Assembly (NCBI GenBank): GCA_016868315.1
Contig: VGHE01000014.1
Span: 1 to 64,000, forward strand
Length of the DNA: 64,000 nt
Direction: 5' to 3'
Source of the DNA: Betaproteobacteria bacterium
Lineage (GTDB): Bacteria; Bdellovibrionota_B; Oligoflexia; Silvanigrellales; Silvanigrellaceae
Under the pieces are notes generated by a model. The model was not told the origin of the DNA. It made no database searches and saw nothing but the letters and a program-made list of their open reading frames with translations. The translations under genes and the position numbers were made by a program. Positions 37,481 through 46,354 of the stretch are shown one piece after another. Every line of letters starts with the position of its first letter. The first letter of the stretch is position 1.

Positions 37481-38596
37481 ATGAAGAACTCCGGCTTTTT
37501 TTCAAGCAGAAAGTCTACACCCTGGCACTCATGGTGCTGGGGGTCGGCCTCCACCCTTCTGGCTCTGCTTGCCATGCCGACGGTCTTTGGCTGTAAGCAG
37601 CGGGAGTTCAACACTCCCTCGCACTCCGAGGTAGCACAAGCTGCAAAGATCACGAGCCTAACTCCCTTTTGCCGCGTGACTGACACAAGTACAGACCTCT
37701 GGAGTGCTGCGCGGGTTCAGACCGAAATCTCAAATCTTCTCGGCGAACCTGGCTACAAGCAAAGTGGACTTTCGGCCTTCTCTGAAGCCTACCTCGCCAT
37801 GACCGCACAACGCGATTCCGTCCGTTGCGCCGACAAGGGCTCGATGGTTCCCAAAAGTGAACTCGCGCGCAGACTCAATGATGCCTTGGCGGACATGATG
37901 AGCAAAGGGCTGGTTTTCAGCCAACGCGCTTGCCTCAAGTCACTCACGCAGCCCCAAACACCTATCCCGGATATTGGCCGCCAGATGTGCGATACAAGCA
38001 AACAGGCTCTCATGGAGCGGTGGTCAGCTCTCGAACTGGCAATGGGCTCAACGGCTGTGTACCTCACAAGCCTCATGGGGATCTCGATTTCTGCGCTGCC
38101 ACATGCAGAGACGCTCTGGGTCGATACGCCTCACAGAACACTCGAACAGCGCATCGCAGCCTTGGCTGAATTCAGGCCGACCTACGATGCCTTTAATCTA
38201 TTTCTCTCCAACAACCTTCATACGGTTGCGCGCGCGCTCATGAAAGAGAAGCGCGTTGACTGCAAACTCTTCGAAGCAGCAGCGCGTGCAGCGCAAATCA
38301 CACGCGCCCCGGCTTTGGTTTTTAAGGATATCCGCGACACGACTTTTGAGCTTGGAGCTGAGTTGGCAAAATCCTGGCCTAAAGGTCTCCATCCACTCAC
38401 AGCAGGCGAGAATACCTGGAATGTAGAGAGAGTGTTCGGAGCGTTTGCAAGAACTCCTCCGGCACTCATAGCACTCTGGGAGCATGGTACGAAGTCCACC
38501 CAATTGCTCCGTAACCCCTTACTCAAGGCGTTCAACGGGCAGGATGCCGCCACCTACGTGACCTTTGAGGGGTTGACCTGCGAAATGCCAAAGTGA
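37481..38596 (+). CDS. Lipoprotein, unknown function
   Basis: 371 residues. The N-terminal signal contains SASTLLALLAMPTVFG followed by C38, an acceptable lipobox (VFG-C). The mature protein is predominantly helical and includes seven further Cys (TPFCRV, VRCADK, RACLKS, QMCDTS, VDCKLF, LTCEMP), several of which could pair. No domain recognised. Divergent from the giant coiled-coil operon; the roughly 230-bp gap between them must hold both promoters. Base composition is like its neighbours. Confidence 0.8.
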   Translation: MKNSGFFSSRKSTPWHSWCWGSASTLLALLAMPTVFGCKQREFNTPSHSEVAQAAKITSLTPFCRVTDTSTDLWSAARVQTEISNLLGEPGYKQSGLSAFSEAYLAMTAQRDSVRCADKGSMVPKSELARRLNDALADMMSKGLVFSQRACLKSLTQPQTPIPDIGRQMCDTSKQALMERWSALELAMGSTAVYLTSLMGISISALPHAETLWVDTPHRTLEQRIAALAEFRPTYDAFNLFLSNNLHTVARALMKEKRVDCKLFEAAARAAQITRAPALVFKDIRDTTFELGAELAKSWPKGLHPLTAGENTWNVERVFGAFARTPPALIALWEHGTKSTQLLRNPLLKAFNGQDAATYVTFEGLTCEMPK

Positions 38597-38760
38597 GAAG
38601 AAACTCTCGCGGCTACCTCTGTGTTTTTGCGCCGCACCAGCTACGCTTGAATCGCCTCTTACGCATTTCACAATCAAAAGATTTGCCCTGCGACCCGCTC
38701 CTAAAATTTATTTAACCTCCTTGAGTTCATGTCTGATCACTCCTACGCGAGGTCACCCAC

Positions 38761-39417
38761 ATGAAACTCTCACCTAGGTCTGCAGCTCTTCTTGCCGGTT
38801 TCGTTTTGCCTGCGACTTTGTCTGCAGCGAATGCAGCCGAACAAAACGCACGCTGGAAAATTGAAGGCTTGGTTGCCAATGGAAATGGCTGCCAGATGAG
38901 CGACAACATGGCAGCGATTATTGCGGGCGATGAAATCCAGCTCGTCTTTTGGAACATGGGTATTCATTTACCAGCAAACTCCGGACTTCCGCTGGCACAA
39001 CGCAAAGCCTGTGCTGTTGCGATTGCTGCAGAAATCTCCCCAGGATTCTATGTCAAGGGATTGAAGCAACAGCTCCGCTTCGGAGGAATGAAGTCGACAA
39101 ATGCATCTGCTGCAATTGCAGCGCAGGGATCACTCTTCGGACTACCGCTCAAACCTCTCAGTGTGGCTCTCGAGAGCGGGAGTGTCTTCAATGAACTCTC
39201 AGCAACAATAGAAACAGAAGATGCCTTTCCTGCACGGATGGCCAATGCAGCACCGTGGTGCGCGAGCGCAGCGAACCCCAATGGTTTGCTCAGCACGCGC
39301 GTGGTCACGCAAGGGCTACGTGAGAGCGATGCAGACGACCTTCTCCTGAGCTCCCACATGTACGACCTGAAGTATAACGCCAAACTTCTCTGGGAGCCTT
39401 GCCCAGCGACAAACTGA
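38761..39417 (+). CDS. Secreted protein resembling DUF4360
   Basis: 218 residues, ATG with GAGGT upstream. Signal peptide ends LPATLSAANA-A. The mature N-terminus GLVANGNGCQMSDNMAAIIA, then ...KACAVAIAAEISPGFYVK, has the GxGC and later Cys spacing of the secreted DUF4360 family, where two Cys pairs brace a beta-sandwich. A third and fourth Cys (APWCAS, WEPCPATN) complete the set. Biochemical role is unknown in the family. Monocistronic as far as can be seen. Confidence 0.7.
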   Translation: MKLSPRSAALLAGFVLPATLSAANAAEQNARWKIEGLVANGNGCQMSDNMAAIIAGDEIQLVFWNMGIHLPANSGLPLAQRKACAVAIAAEISPGFYVKGLKQQLRFGGMKSTNASAAIAAQGSLFGLPLKPLSVALESGSVFNELSATIETEDAFPARMANAAPWCASAANPNGLLSTRVVTQGLRESDADDLLLSSHMYDLKYNAKLLWEPCPATN

Positions 39418-39516
39418 ACAACTGCGCTCCTTGATTAAAGATCCAGTAGCCCCTAATACTTTTCAAACAGGTTCTATGGTTTTTTAATCAATTGCATCGA
39501 CCGCAAGGAGCTGAGT

Positions 39517-39903
39517 GTGAGCAAACTGACTTTGGTGATCAGAATTATCTTTGGCCTGACTTTCTTTGTTTTTGGACTCAACGGTTTTCTGAACTTTCTG
39601 CCGCAGCAACCCTTTCCCGAGGGAGTGGCAGGAGAATACATCAAGATTCTTCTCAATACCGGTTATTTCTTTCCATTGCTGAAACTGGTTGAGGTAGTCT
39701 GTGGACTTGCGATCCTGGCGGGCTTCTTTGTGCCACTGGCATTGGTTATCATTGCGCCCGTTGTCATACATATTAATTTTTTCCACATCTTCCTCACACC
39801 ACCTATTGGGCTTGGCCTAATTCTCTTGGCCATGAACGTCTATCTCGGTTGGGCATATAGGAAGAGCTTCACCGAAGTCCTGAAAATGAAAACGGCACTG
39901 TGA
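39517..39903 (+). CDS. DoxX-family membrane protein
   Basis: 128 residues starting at GTG with AAGGAG 6 bp upstream. Four hydrophobic helices with typical DoxX features: RIIFGLTFFVFGLNGFLNFL in helix 1, a polar loop, KLVEVVCGLAILAGFFVPLA in helices 2-3, and a C-terminal helix LGLILLAMNVYLGWAYR. DoxX proteins are small inner-membrane proteins linked to quinone-related redox or detoxification. Encoded just upstream of the copper/redox island but separated by its own strong terminator. Confidence 0.88.
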   Translation: MSKLTLVIRIIFGLTFFVFGLNGFLNFLPQQPFPEGVAGEYIKILLNTGYFFPLLKLVEVVCGLAILAGFFVPLALVIIAPVVIHINFFHIFLTPPIGLGLILLAMNVYLGWAYRKSFTEVLKMKTAL

Positions 39904-39918
39904 GTGCCGTTTTTTTTT
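39891..39918 (+). terminator. Strong intrinsic terminator of the DoxX gene
   Basis: AACGGCAC (39,891-39,898) pairs with GTGCCGTT (39,904-39,911) around a 5-nt loop holding the stop codon, followed by a run of eight or nine T. It separates the DoxX gene from the downstream operon. Confidence 0.92.
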
Positions 39919-40026
39919 ACTTGCATCTGGCTTGACTCTCGGGCTGCGATGAGATGATTGTCATAGGCCTGAAGATTTTCTGCGCGAAACAGAAACGCAG
40001 ACTGATTGTTTGGGAGACTGTCGAAA

Positions 40027-40482
40027 ATGAAAACTTCATTGTGGTTTCTGGCCGTATTTTTACTCAGCCCCATGGTCGCTGCTTGTGATGAAAATTCTTC
40101 CCACAAATCCACACATGCTGAGCATGGCACTACTCAGAATCAGGAAGCTCGCGGAAAATTCTTTAAAGCCAAAATCACAAGTTGGACAGCCGGACCAGAG
40201 GTGAGTGGCGATTCCATCGATGAAATCAAAAACGCATGCCAAATTGAAATCACAACGCCTGATGGACAAGTTCCAGCAAGCCTAAGTGTACAGGATATTT
40301 TTCCATACATGAAAGTTCATGGCCATGGTGCCCCCGACGAGCAAATTACCTTTACCATTGAGGGAAATAAGGTCAGCGTGAATAGAATCGCCTTCACCAT
40401 GAGCGGCCCTTGGGAGCTGCACATCAAGGCAACTGTTAACGGACAAAGCGAAGAATTAGAAATCCCCGTTGTCGTGCCCTGA
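40027..40482 (+). CDS. FixH/YtkA-like lipoprotein
   Basis: 151 residues from ATG 40,027 (GGAG upstream; the frame is open a few codons further). Lipobox MVAA-C followed by a His-rich spacer (SSHKSTHAEHGTTQ) suited to metal binding. The domain (about 50-151) has the Ig-like FixH/YtkA pattern: IEITTPDGQVPASLSVQDIF, YMKVHGHGAPDEQI, FTMSGPWELHIKATVNG. Such domains occur with copper handling and cbb3 oxidase assembly. First gene of a tight run with the CxxC barrel and thioredoxin-like genes, upstream of RegBA and MbnPH. A role in periplasmic copper delivery is inferred from this context. Confidence 0.75.
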   Translation: MKTSLWFLAVFLLSPMVAACDENSSHKSTHAEHGTTQNQEARGKFFKAKITSWTAGPEVSGDSIDEIKNACQIEITTPDGQVPASLSVQDIFPYMKVHGHGAPDEQITFTIEGNKVSVNRIAFTMSGPWELHIKATVNGQSEELEIPVVVP

Positions 40483-40497
40483 GAGAAAGGAAGACGC

Positions 40498-41406
40498 ATG
40501 CGAACCCAAGCACTCACTTCGCACGCCTTGCGCGCTTTGGCAGTCCTCAGTTTATGTGCTTTTCAATTCGGTGAAGCAAAAGCATGCGCTTCTTGTGGAA
40601 GTGGAAGCGACGACCCACTCGTACTCTGGCCTAACGAACAGCTTAAAACCTATGTGGGCGTCTCAACCAGCGGGAACTTTGAAACCGTCGATACGAGAGG
40701 AACGACGGGGAAGGAGTCTGGGCCGAAATCACGCGATGCGATGACGTTTGCAGTGGGCAAAGCGCTCCGCAACGACCTGTTCTTCACGCTTACCGTTCCT
40801 GTACAGCAGAATCGCCTAGGAAGGGACTCGCTCCGCAGCGTTGGCGATCCGATGGTCGCAGGGCGCTGGTCGTGGCTCTTGCCCGACTTCACCGAGCCGC
40901 TTCAACCGCAAATCCAGCTGATGGCTTATTACAAGTTTGCGCACGCAAAGGCTCTGCAGGAATCCGAACGCCTCGATCTCCTCGATGCATTTGGCACGGG
41001 AATACCCGAAACCAAATTGGGCATCGACACGTTCTGGGGACAATCTAAACTCAAAGGGGGCTTTGCCATCGCAGCCCTGTTTCCAGCGGAAAGAATGCTC
41101 GGGAGAGCGCAGGTGTTTCCTGGAAATTGCTTGAAGACGACCTCAACTTTGGGGATGTCTCTGGGTGGTGACAACAAGTTGCTGGCAGGAATGGTGCGTG
41201 AAATGCGCGAGAAACGGCGCAACAATGGCACACGTGTTTCCGACAGCGAAATTCTCGCTCACTCCGTTTTCATGACACTCGACTGGTCGCCCGCCGCACG
41301 ACACATGGTACGATTCACAGTATCTGACAAGGGCAGGATTTTCGCGAACCGCAACATGATTGCAGCTACGTCAGCAAGCGTGGCCTGGTTGGCGACCTGG
41401 GAGTAA
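40498..41406 (+). CDS. Outer-membrane barrel protein with N-terminal CxxC
   Basis: 302 residues, ATG with AAAGGAAG upstream, 15 bp behind the FixH-like gene. Signal peptide ends in FQFGEAKA, and the mature N-terminus begins CASCGSGSDDPLVLWPNEQL, a CxxC next to an acidic patch. The remainder alternates amphipathic strands (LKTYVGVSTSGNF, DLFFTLTVPVQQNRL, RWSWLLPDF, IQLMAYYKFAHA, KLKGGFAIAALF, HMVRFTVSDKGRI), as expected for a beta-barrel porin or transporter. The CxxC may bind copper or be a thioredoxin substrate. Substrate unknown. Confidence 0.75.
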   Translation: MRTQALTSHALRALAVLSLCAFQFGEAKACASCGSGSDDPLVLWPNEQLKTYVGVSTSGNFETVDTRGTTGKESGPKSRDAMTFAVGKALRNDLFFTLTVPVQQNRLGRDSLRSVGDPMVAGRWSWLLPDFTEPLQPQIQLMAYYKFAHAKALQESERLDLLDAFGTGIPETKLGIDTFWGQSKLKGGFAIAALFPAERMLGRAQVFPGNCLKTTSTLGMSLGGDNKLLAGMVREMREKRRNNGTRVSDSEILAHSVFMTLDWSPAARHMVRFTVSDKGRIFANRNMIAATSASVAWLATWE

Positions 41407-41417
41407 AAACAACTCAA

Positions 41418-41828
41418 ATGATGCCCATAAGAGCGATCATAGTGTGGACGGATGTCATATTGCTGCTGGCAGTAGCGGCTCCGCACGCGTCTGCGAATAC
41501 TCAAGCTCCGGCTCAACACATCACGTGCCCCCCACTCGACCGCGCGGGGCTGTTGAATTTGGTTCAGGCTTCACCCAACAAGGAATTGCAACTTGTCTTC
41601 TTCTCGGGCTGGTGCAGCGAATGCGCTGTTCATCTCAACAACTTAAACAATCAAACAGCTGTCCTGGTGGGTATTTTCGACAAACAGCCCCGCATCGAGA
41701 AGGTGGTTGGCAAATTGAAACTTGCAAATCCCTGTTACACAGACTCAGGCATCGGAAAAATTCTTGACGTAAAAACCGTTCCCACAGAGCGCCGTGTAAC
41801 TTTGGAAATGCTGCTGAAACTGAAGTAA
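41418..41828 (+). CDS. Thioredoxin-fold periplasmic protein
   Basis: 136 residues, 11 bp after the barrel gene. Signal peptide (VILLLAVAAPHASA). A thioredoxin-like motif LQLVFFSGWCSECAVHL places the CxxC pair at Cys66 and Cys69. VLVGIFDKQPRIEKVV and KTVPTERRVTLEMLLKL resemble the later strand and the cis-Pro region (TVPT) of the fold. Two extra Cys (HITCPPL, ANPCYTD) may pair. Probable thiol-disulfide oxidoreductase serving neighbouring Cys/heme proteins. TlpA- or Sco-like function is possible but no metal-ligand His is obvious. Confidence 0.8.
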   Translation: MMPIRAIIVWTDVILLLAVAAPHASANTQAPAQHITCPPLDRAGLLNLVQASPNKELQLVFFSGWCSECAVHLNNLNNQTAVLVGIFDKQPRIEKVVGKLKLANPCYTDSGIGKILDVKTVPTERRVTLEMLLKLK

Positions 41829-41854
41829 TGCACAAAAATAAAGCCAAACATAGG

Positions 41855-41919
41855 CTCGCCGCAACAATCTGCTGCGTTACCTAAATTTCACGATTGTTGT
41901 AGCTTTCCGTAAAGGCGAG
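41855..41919 (+). promoter_or_regulatory. Nested hairpin in the leader of the regB gene
   Basis: CTCGCC (41,855-41,860) pairs with GGCGAG (41,914-41,919), and inside it CAACAATC (41,862-41,869) pairs perfectly with GATTGTTG (41,892-41,899). The structure lies 35 bp before the regB start, in the 125-bp gap after the thioredoxin-like gene. It may be a transcript end, a leader regulator or a dyad operator. Confidence 0.5.
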
Positions 41920-41953
41920 TCCTCACGGACTCTCATGCTACACCGGAGAGCCC

Positions 41954-43189
41954 ATGACCAACGACCAACGGCATCTGAAATTCATTCTATCTCTCCGCTG
42001 GATTGCTGTTCTGACGCAAATTCTCATCTTGTTTCCGGCACTCAAACTCGGATGGCTGCAAGAACACACACGCCTCCCTGCAGTTCTCATTGTTGCCACT
42101 CTGGCTGCGCTTAACGCTGCAAGCACCTTGGCTGAGCGCACCCGCTTGATTCGTCCAACTCAGGGATATTTGCTGACACAACTCAGTCTGGATCTTTTCT
42201 CATTCTGCGGTCTGCTGTGGTTGAGTGGCGGTGCTTGGAATCCATTCGTTGTCATGATTTTCTTTCACGCCGCACTCGGAGCTTTGCTGCTCCAGGGACT
42301 TTATCTTATCTTTTTCGTCTTGATGATGCTGTGGTCAACAACCGCACTCTATTCTAATCCACTGCTTCCCCCTCCCGTTCTTGGAAACAGTCTGCAGAGC
42401 GTTATCCTCTACCCGGTTCATATGAGTGTCATGCTCGGACTCGTGGGGCTTATTTCCTGGATTTCAACAAGGCTTGAACGAAAACGCAGAGAATTTGAAA
42501 TAGCACAGTCCGAACTGCAGCAGCGCGACCACCTGCGTGCATTCGGAGTTATCGCAACAGGATTCTCGCACGAATTCGCGACACCATTATCAACACTCAA
42601 GATCCGCCTGAATCGATTAGCGCGATTCCATCCGGAGCTCGAAGACAATGAGGATCTCAATGAGGCACTACATGCAGCGGACAAATGCGAAGAAAGGCTG
42701 CGTGCACTGCTCAATCGGAGGGGCGATCTTTCCGATTGCAAATTCGAAAAAATCGACCTGCGCCATGAACTGATGGAACTGCAAAAGACCTGGCCGTCTT
42801 CGCAATCACAACTGAGCGTCGAGTTCCCCAACTCACCACTTGAGGTAAAGACTCCATTGCCAGCATTTCGCCAAGTGATTGCCGATCTCTTGGAGAATGC
42901 TCAACAAGCCAATCCCGGGGGACCAATCAGACTCGTAGCAACTGAAATCCCAGGCACGGGGCTGGCAGAAGTACGGGTCGAAGATCACGGCTCTGGAGTG
43001 CCTTCATTTATCAGAGAGCACCTCGGGGAACCGTTCTTCACAGCCCGTGAAAATGGGAACGGCCTGGGACTCTTTAATGCCTTCACCTTTGCAAAGGCCA
43101 TGGGAGGAAGACTGGAAATCAGTGACCGCTCGGAGGGTGGAGCCAAAATATCCCTTCAAATTCCGATGCTCGTTCCGCAAATCAATTGA
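41954..43189 (+). CDS. regB: RegB/PrrB-type redox-sensing histidine kinase
   Basis: 411 residues: six membrane helices (about 10-172), HisKA with SHEFATPLSTLKIRLNRL (phospho-acceptor His206), and an ATPase domain with LLENAQQAN, VEDHGSGV and NGLGLFNAF. Two hallmarks of RegB are conserved: the quinone-sensing heptad GGAWNPF (GGxxNPF, 92-98) and a Cys in the dimer helix (DKCEERL, Cys245), equivalent to the redox-active Cys of RegB. It therefore probably senses ubiquinol pool or oxygen status and phosphorylates the RegA encoded 11 bp downstream. Start ATG follows GGAGAG. Placement next to MbnPH and thiol/copper proteins suggests the island is redox-regulated. Confidence 0.93.
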   Translation: MTNDQRHLKFILSLRWIAVLTQILILFPALKLGWLQEHTRLPAVLIVATLAALNAASTLAERTRLIRPTQGYLLTQLSLDLFSFCGLLWLSGGAWNPFVVMIFFHAALGALLLQGLYLIFFVLMMLWSTTALYSNPLLPPPVLGNSLQSVILYPVHMSVMLGLVGLISWISTRLERKRREFEIAQSELQQRDHLRAFGVIATGFSHEFATPLSTLKIRLNRLARFHPELEDNEDLNEALHAADKCEERLRALLNRRGDLSDCKFEKIDLRHELMELQKTWPSSQSQLSVEFPNSPLEVKTPLPAFRQVIADLLENAQQANPGGPIRLVATEIPGTGLAEVRVEDHGSGVPSFIREHLGEPFFTARENGNGLGLFNAFTFAKAMGGRLEISDRSEGGAKISLQIPMLVPQIN

Positions 43190-43200
43190 GCGAATAACAA

Positions 43201-43743
43201 ATGCAAAAGCGACTTCTCATTCTCGATGATGATCCCGACTTCAGAAAGGCTTTGGGACTTGAATTCAGCGAACGGGGCTACAGTGTCACTCTAGCGGATA
43301 CCGTTAGCACTGCACGTGCTCTTCTCGACAGCGGTGAGATTTTCGACTTTGCCATACTCGATCTTCGCGTTAAATCTGAGCTAAGTCTTGACTTATTGAA
43401 GGAAATCATTGCAACAAATCGTTGCTGTCGGACAGTCATTCTGACAGGCTACCCCTCGACAGCGACCACAGTTCAGGCGATCAAGAATGGCGCGGTCAAC
43501 TACCTTCTGAAGCCATCTTCAATTGAATTGATTGAACAGGCGCTTTGGCTTGAGGGCGTAGGTACAGATTTCAATTTCGAAGCATCTGATACCCAATCGA
43601 TGACGCTTGCGCATTATGAGTTTGAACTGATCGAATTTGTGCTCGGGCAATGCAATGGAAATATCACACACGCTGCGCAGCGACTCGGATTGCACAGGCA
43701 AAGTCTGCAAAGGAAGATTAAAAAAGGTTCGCCAAGAAACTGA
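43201..43743 (+). CDS. regA: RegA/PrrA/ActR-type response regulator
   Basis: 180 residues, 11 bp after regB. Receiver domain with acidic pocket LILDDDPDF, phospho-acceptor Asp54 (FAILDLRVKSELSLDLL), ILTGYPSTATTVQAIKNGA and Lys in YLLKPSS. The C-terminus is a Fis-type helix-turn-helix (NITHAAQRLGLHRQSLQRKI) with the LGxHRxxLQRK core typical of RegA. In proteobacteria RegA controls oxidases, hydrogenases and cytochromes in response to redox. Followed 11 bp later by the MbnP gene with its own AAGGA site, so regBA-mbnPH look like one transcript. Confidence 0.93.
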   Translation: MQKRLLILDDDPDFRKALGLEFSERGYSVTLADTVSTARALLDSGEIFDFAILDLRVKSELSLDLLKEIIATNRCCRTVILTGYPSTATTVQAIKNGAVNYLLKPSSIELIEQALWLEGVGTDFNFEASDTQSMTLAHYEFELIEFVLGQCNGNITHAAQRLGLHRQSLQRKIKKGSPRN

Positions 43744-43754
43744 AAGGAACTCGG

Positions 43755-45227
43755 ATGCTAAAGTTCAATAGAATATCAGAATTACTCGCATACTGCGCAC
43801 TAACGCTGCTTAGTGTAGCACTCTCTTGCGGAAAAAAGGAAAGCCCATCCTCGGCAACAACCGACAAACAGCTGATTGAGATTCCCTTCCGTGCAACGGT
43901 GGGTGATGAAGATTTTGATTGCAATAAGAACTACACACTCGGCACCGACAACACCCAGGTTCAACCCAAAGATTTCCGCTATTTCGTGAGCGACATCAGA
44001 TTTATTAGAGCAGACGGCAGCAAAGAAACACTCGAACTCGAACAAGACGGCAAATGGCAAACTGGAAACGTTGCCTTGCTCGACTATGCAACAACTGACG
44101 CCAATTGTGCAAAGTCAACTTCACCGGACAGTGAAACACGCAAAGTTGTGCGAGGAGTCATCAAAAGAGGCGAATACACCGGAATTGAGTTTGCACTAGG
44201 ACTCGACGACAAAACCAACCATCTCGATTCAGCAACAGCACAGCCACCGCTTAACAATCCGGGCATGTGGTGGTCTTGGAAGGGCGGCTACAAAGAGGTT
44301 CGGCTTGAGCTCACTATCCTTTCTGATGGAGCAGCGAAAAATAAAGATTACTTGGTGCATCATGGTGCCACAAATTGTTCGGGCAATTCACCCGAGACAT
44401 ACAAGTGCACACATGAAAACAACCTCACAGTGACCCTTTCCGGGAACCCTCTGGCATCGGGCGTGAAGTTCGACATTGCCAAATATTTTGAGGGCGAGAA
44501 AGTGCAAGAGGAGCTGACCCAAAATCTCACCACAAGGCAACTCGGAGTGGTCAGCAACCCAAGCATTAGGGGTTGCATGGCGTTTGTCTTAGATGGTGAC
44601 TGCGAAATCCTGTTCGCAAACCTCGGTCTCACCTTCAAGGATGCGGTTGGCGGATTCACACCGAGCCAGAAGGCATTCACGCTGTTCGCAAGCACAACCA
44701 CAACACAAAATGGTGATCCCTCGAGCATCAAAACAGATGCCAACACTTGCACCGATGAGAAGAAAAGGTCTGTGGGCGACAACTGTTACTTGCGCGACAC
44801 TGCGCTGAATGTGAACCTTGAGGTTGGAGATAGCAATCATGCTTCTGGAGCAAATGGATTTGTAAGCCACAATGCTGGCCAAGCCTGTATCAGCTGCCAC
44901 CAGAGCAAAGGCCCCGGAAAGGGCCTGCACACCTTTTCTGGTACCGTCTACAAAGCCGACCAGAGCACTCCTGTTGCGGGCGCGAAGGTTCGGATTTACA
45001 ACGATTCTGCGCGAACAAACCTCGTCAAAGAGTTTGTGACCGACAAGAGCGGAAACTTCTATTCCACCTCCGACTATCTCGCTCAACTGACAAATGCAAA
45101 CAAGGAATACTGGGTCAGTGTTGTTGATTCTGATGGCACCGGCGAGAAAAAAATGATGTCTCCAAAAATCACGGGACAATGTAGCCAGTGTCATGTGGGC
45201 GGACAGAGAATTTGGATAAACAAGTAA
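43755..45227 (+). CDS. MbnP-like copper-binding lipoprotein with fused C-terminal CxxCH segment
   Basis: 490 residues. Lipobox VALS-C25. Residues 40-300 match the MbnP family (metallo-mystery pair, four-Cys type): RYFVSDIRFIRADG, WQTGNVALLDYA, RGVIKRGEYTGIEFALGL, NHLDSATAQPPLNNPG and the WxW site MWWSWKGGYK (Trp173, Trp175). The four Cys are at 56, 118, 208 and 218. In the characterised pair, MbnH oxidises an MbnP Trp to kynurenine, which helps bind copper. Unusually, the protein continues for about 120 residues with CISCH (378-382), a carboxypeptidase-regulatory-like beta domain (HTFSGTVYKADQSTPVAGAK) and CSQCH (476-480), two potential c-heme sites. Its neighbour encodes MbnH. Substrate metal is inferred. 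Confidence 0.92.
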   Translation: MLKFNRISELLAYCALTLLSVALSCGKKESPSSATTDKQLIEIPFRATVGDEDFDCNKNYTLGTDNTQVQPKDFRYFVSDIRFIRADGSKETLELEQDGKWQTGNVALLDYATTDANCAKSTSPDSETRKVVRGVIKRGEYTGIEFALGLDDKTNHLDSATAQPPLNNPGMWWSWKGGYKEVRLELTILSDGAAKNKDYLVHHGATNCSGNSPETYKCTHENNLTVTLSGNPLASGVKFDIAKYFEGEKVQEELTQNLTTRQLGVVSNPSIRGCMAFVLDGDCEILFANLGLTFKDAVGGFTPSQKAFTLFASTTTTQNGDPSSIKTDANTCTDEKKRSVGDNCYLRDTALNVNLEVGDSNHASGANGFVSHNAGQACISCHQSKGPGKGLHTFSGTVYKADQSTPVAGAKVRIYNDSARTNLVKEFVTDKSGNFYSTSDYLAQLTNANKEYWVSVVDSDGTGEKKMMSPKITGQCSQCHVGGQRIWINK

Positions 45228-45286
45228 TTGCCAATACTGAGTCGAGACTAAATATTTGCAAGCGAAAACATTTGAGAGGCGCTGTC

Positions 45287-46354
45287 TTGCAGCGTTCCCT
45301 TCTTTGTTTTGCCGTATTTATTTTTGGACTGACCTGCTCAAAACAAGTGTTTGCCCAGCCTCTGTCGAAGAAGGCTGAGTGGGGTAAAGCCCTGTTTTTT
45401 GAACCACGGCTTTCAGCGAATGGGAAGATTTCCTGTGCCACCTGTCACGAAACGCAACGGGCATTCACCGAAAGCAGAGCCACATCCAAAGACATTGAAG
45501 GTCACTCCGTTCATAGAAATTCTCCGACACTCATCAATTCAGCTCACATGGATATCTTGACTTGGTCGAATCCTGTGCTTCGCAAGCTTGAGAACCAGAT
45601 CATTGTGCCATTGTTTCTCGACACTCCCGGCGAAATGGCACTCATCCGTGTTTGGCCAAAAGTACGCTCAGAAGTTCTGGAGAAGTCACCACACATTGAG
45701 ATGTTCCGTAACGCGTTTCCCGAGGAAAGAGGAACACCCGACACGCGCCATTTGTTTTCTGCACTGGCTGAATTTGTACGGACACTCGAGGCATTCGACA
45801 GCCCCTATGATCGTTTTCTCGCAGGCGAAAAAAATGCACTGAGTTCCGGTGCTCTTCGGGGGCGGGAGTTATTCTTCTCTCAGCGCACAAACTGTGGTTC
45901 CTGCCACTCGGGAGTCCTGCTCAGCAATGCCGCAAAAAAAGAGTTTCTCATTGCCAAAGATCCACTGGCTCTGCCTGCCGTAAAGGACGAAGAAGGAAAC
46001 GTTCTGCAGTTTGCTCACAATGGACTTTTCAACTGGGATGGCAAAGGCGGTGTTCCTGAAAAGCATGAAGGCCTTTATGAGTTCTCTTTGAAACTGGGAG
46101 ACCGAGGTAAGTTCAGAATCCCCCCGTTGCGCAACGTAGCCCGCACGCCTCCCTACATGCACGATGGTAGCATCTCGACCCTCGAGGCAGTTGTTGAGCA
46201 TTACAACCTCGGCGGAACACACCGCTGTATGAAGAAAAGGGGCTGCGTTCCGGCACCACAGAAACACGCTCTCATTCGTCCCTTGTTCCTATCAGCCAGC
46301 GAAAAACAGGCTTTGGTCGAATTTCTAAAGTCGCTATCTACCCGGAAATTCTGA
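45287..46354 (+). CDS. MbnH-like diheme MauG/cytochrome c peroxidase-family enzyme
   Basis: 355 residues from TTG 45,287, chosen because GAGAGG precedes it by 7 bp and a signal peptide (SLLCFAVFIFGLTCSKQVFA) follows. The frame is open upstream to a GTG that would overlap mbnP by 40 bp. Two c-heme sites, CATCH (50-54) and CGSCH (203-207), and the family C-terminus PPYMHDGSISTLEAVVEHYN define a bacterial diheme peroxidase/MauG fold; pairing with MbnP identifies the MbnH branch. Expected reaction: formation of a high-valent diheme state that oxidises a Trp of MbnP to kynurenine in the periplasm. Last gene of the regBA-mbnPH run. Confidence 0.92.
   Translation: MQRSLLCFAVFIFGLTCSKQVFAQPLSKKAEWGKALFFEPRLSANGKISCATCHETQRAFTESRATSKDIEGHSVHRNSPTLINSAHMDILTWSNPVLRKLENQIIVPLFLDTPGEMALIRVWPKVRSEVLEKSPHIEMFRNAFPEERGTPDTRHLFSALAEFVRTLEAFDSPYDRFLAGEKNALSSGALRGRELFFSQRTNCGSCHSGVLLSNAAKKEFLIAKDPLALPAVKDEEGNVLQFAHNGLFNWDGKGGVPEKHEGLYEFSLKLGDRGKFRIPPLRNVARTPPYMHDGSISTLEAVVEHYNLGGTHRCMKKRGCVPAPQKHALIRPLFLSASEKQALVEFLKSLSTRKF

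Noticed and set aside
38220-38570. Antisense frames over the lipoprotein gene at 37,481-38,596
   Set aside because: The plus-strand gene has a signal peptide and lipobox; the antisense frames have neither start context nor domain signals.
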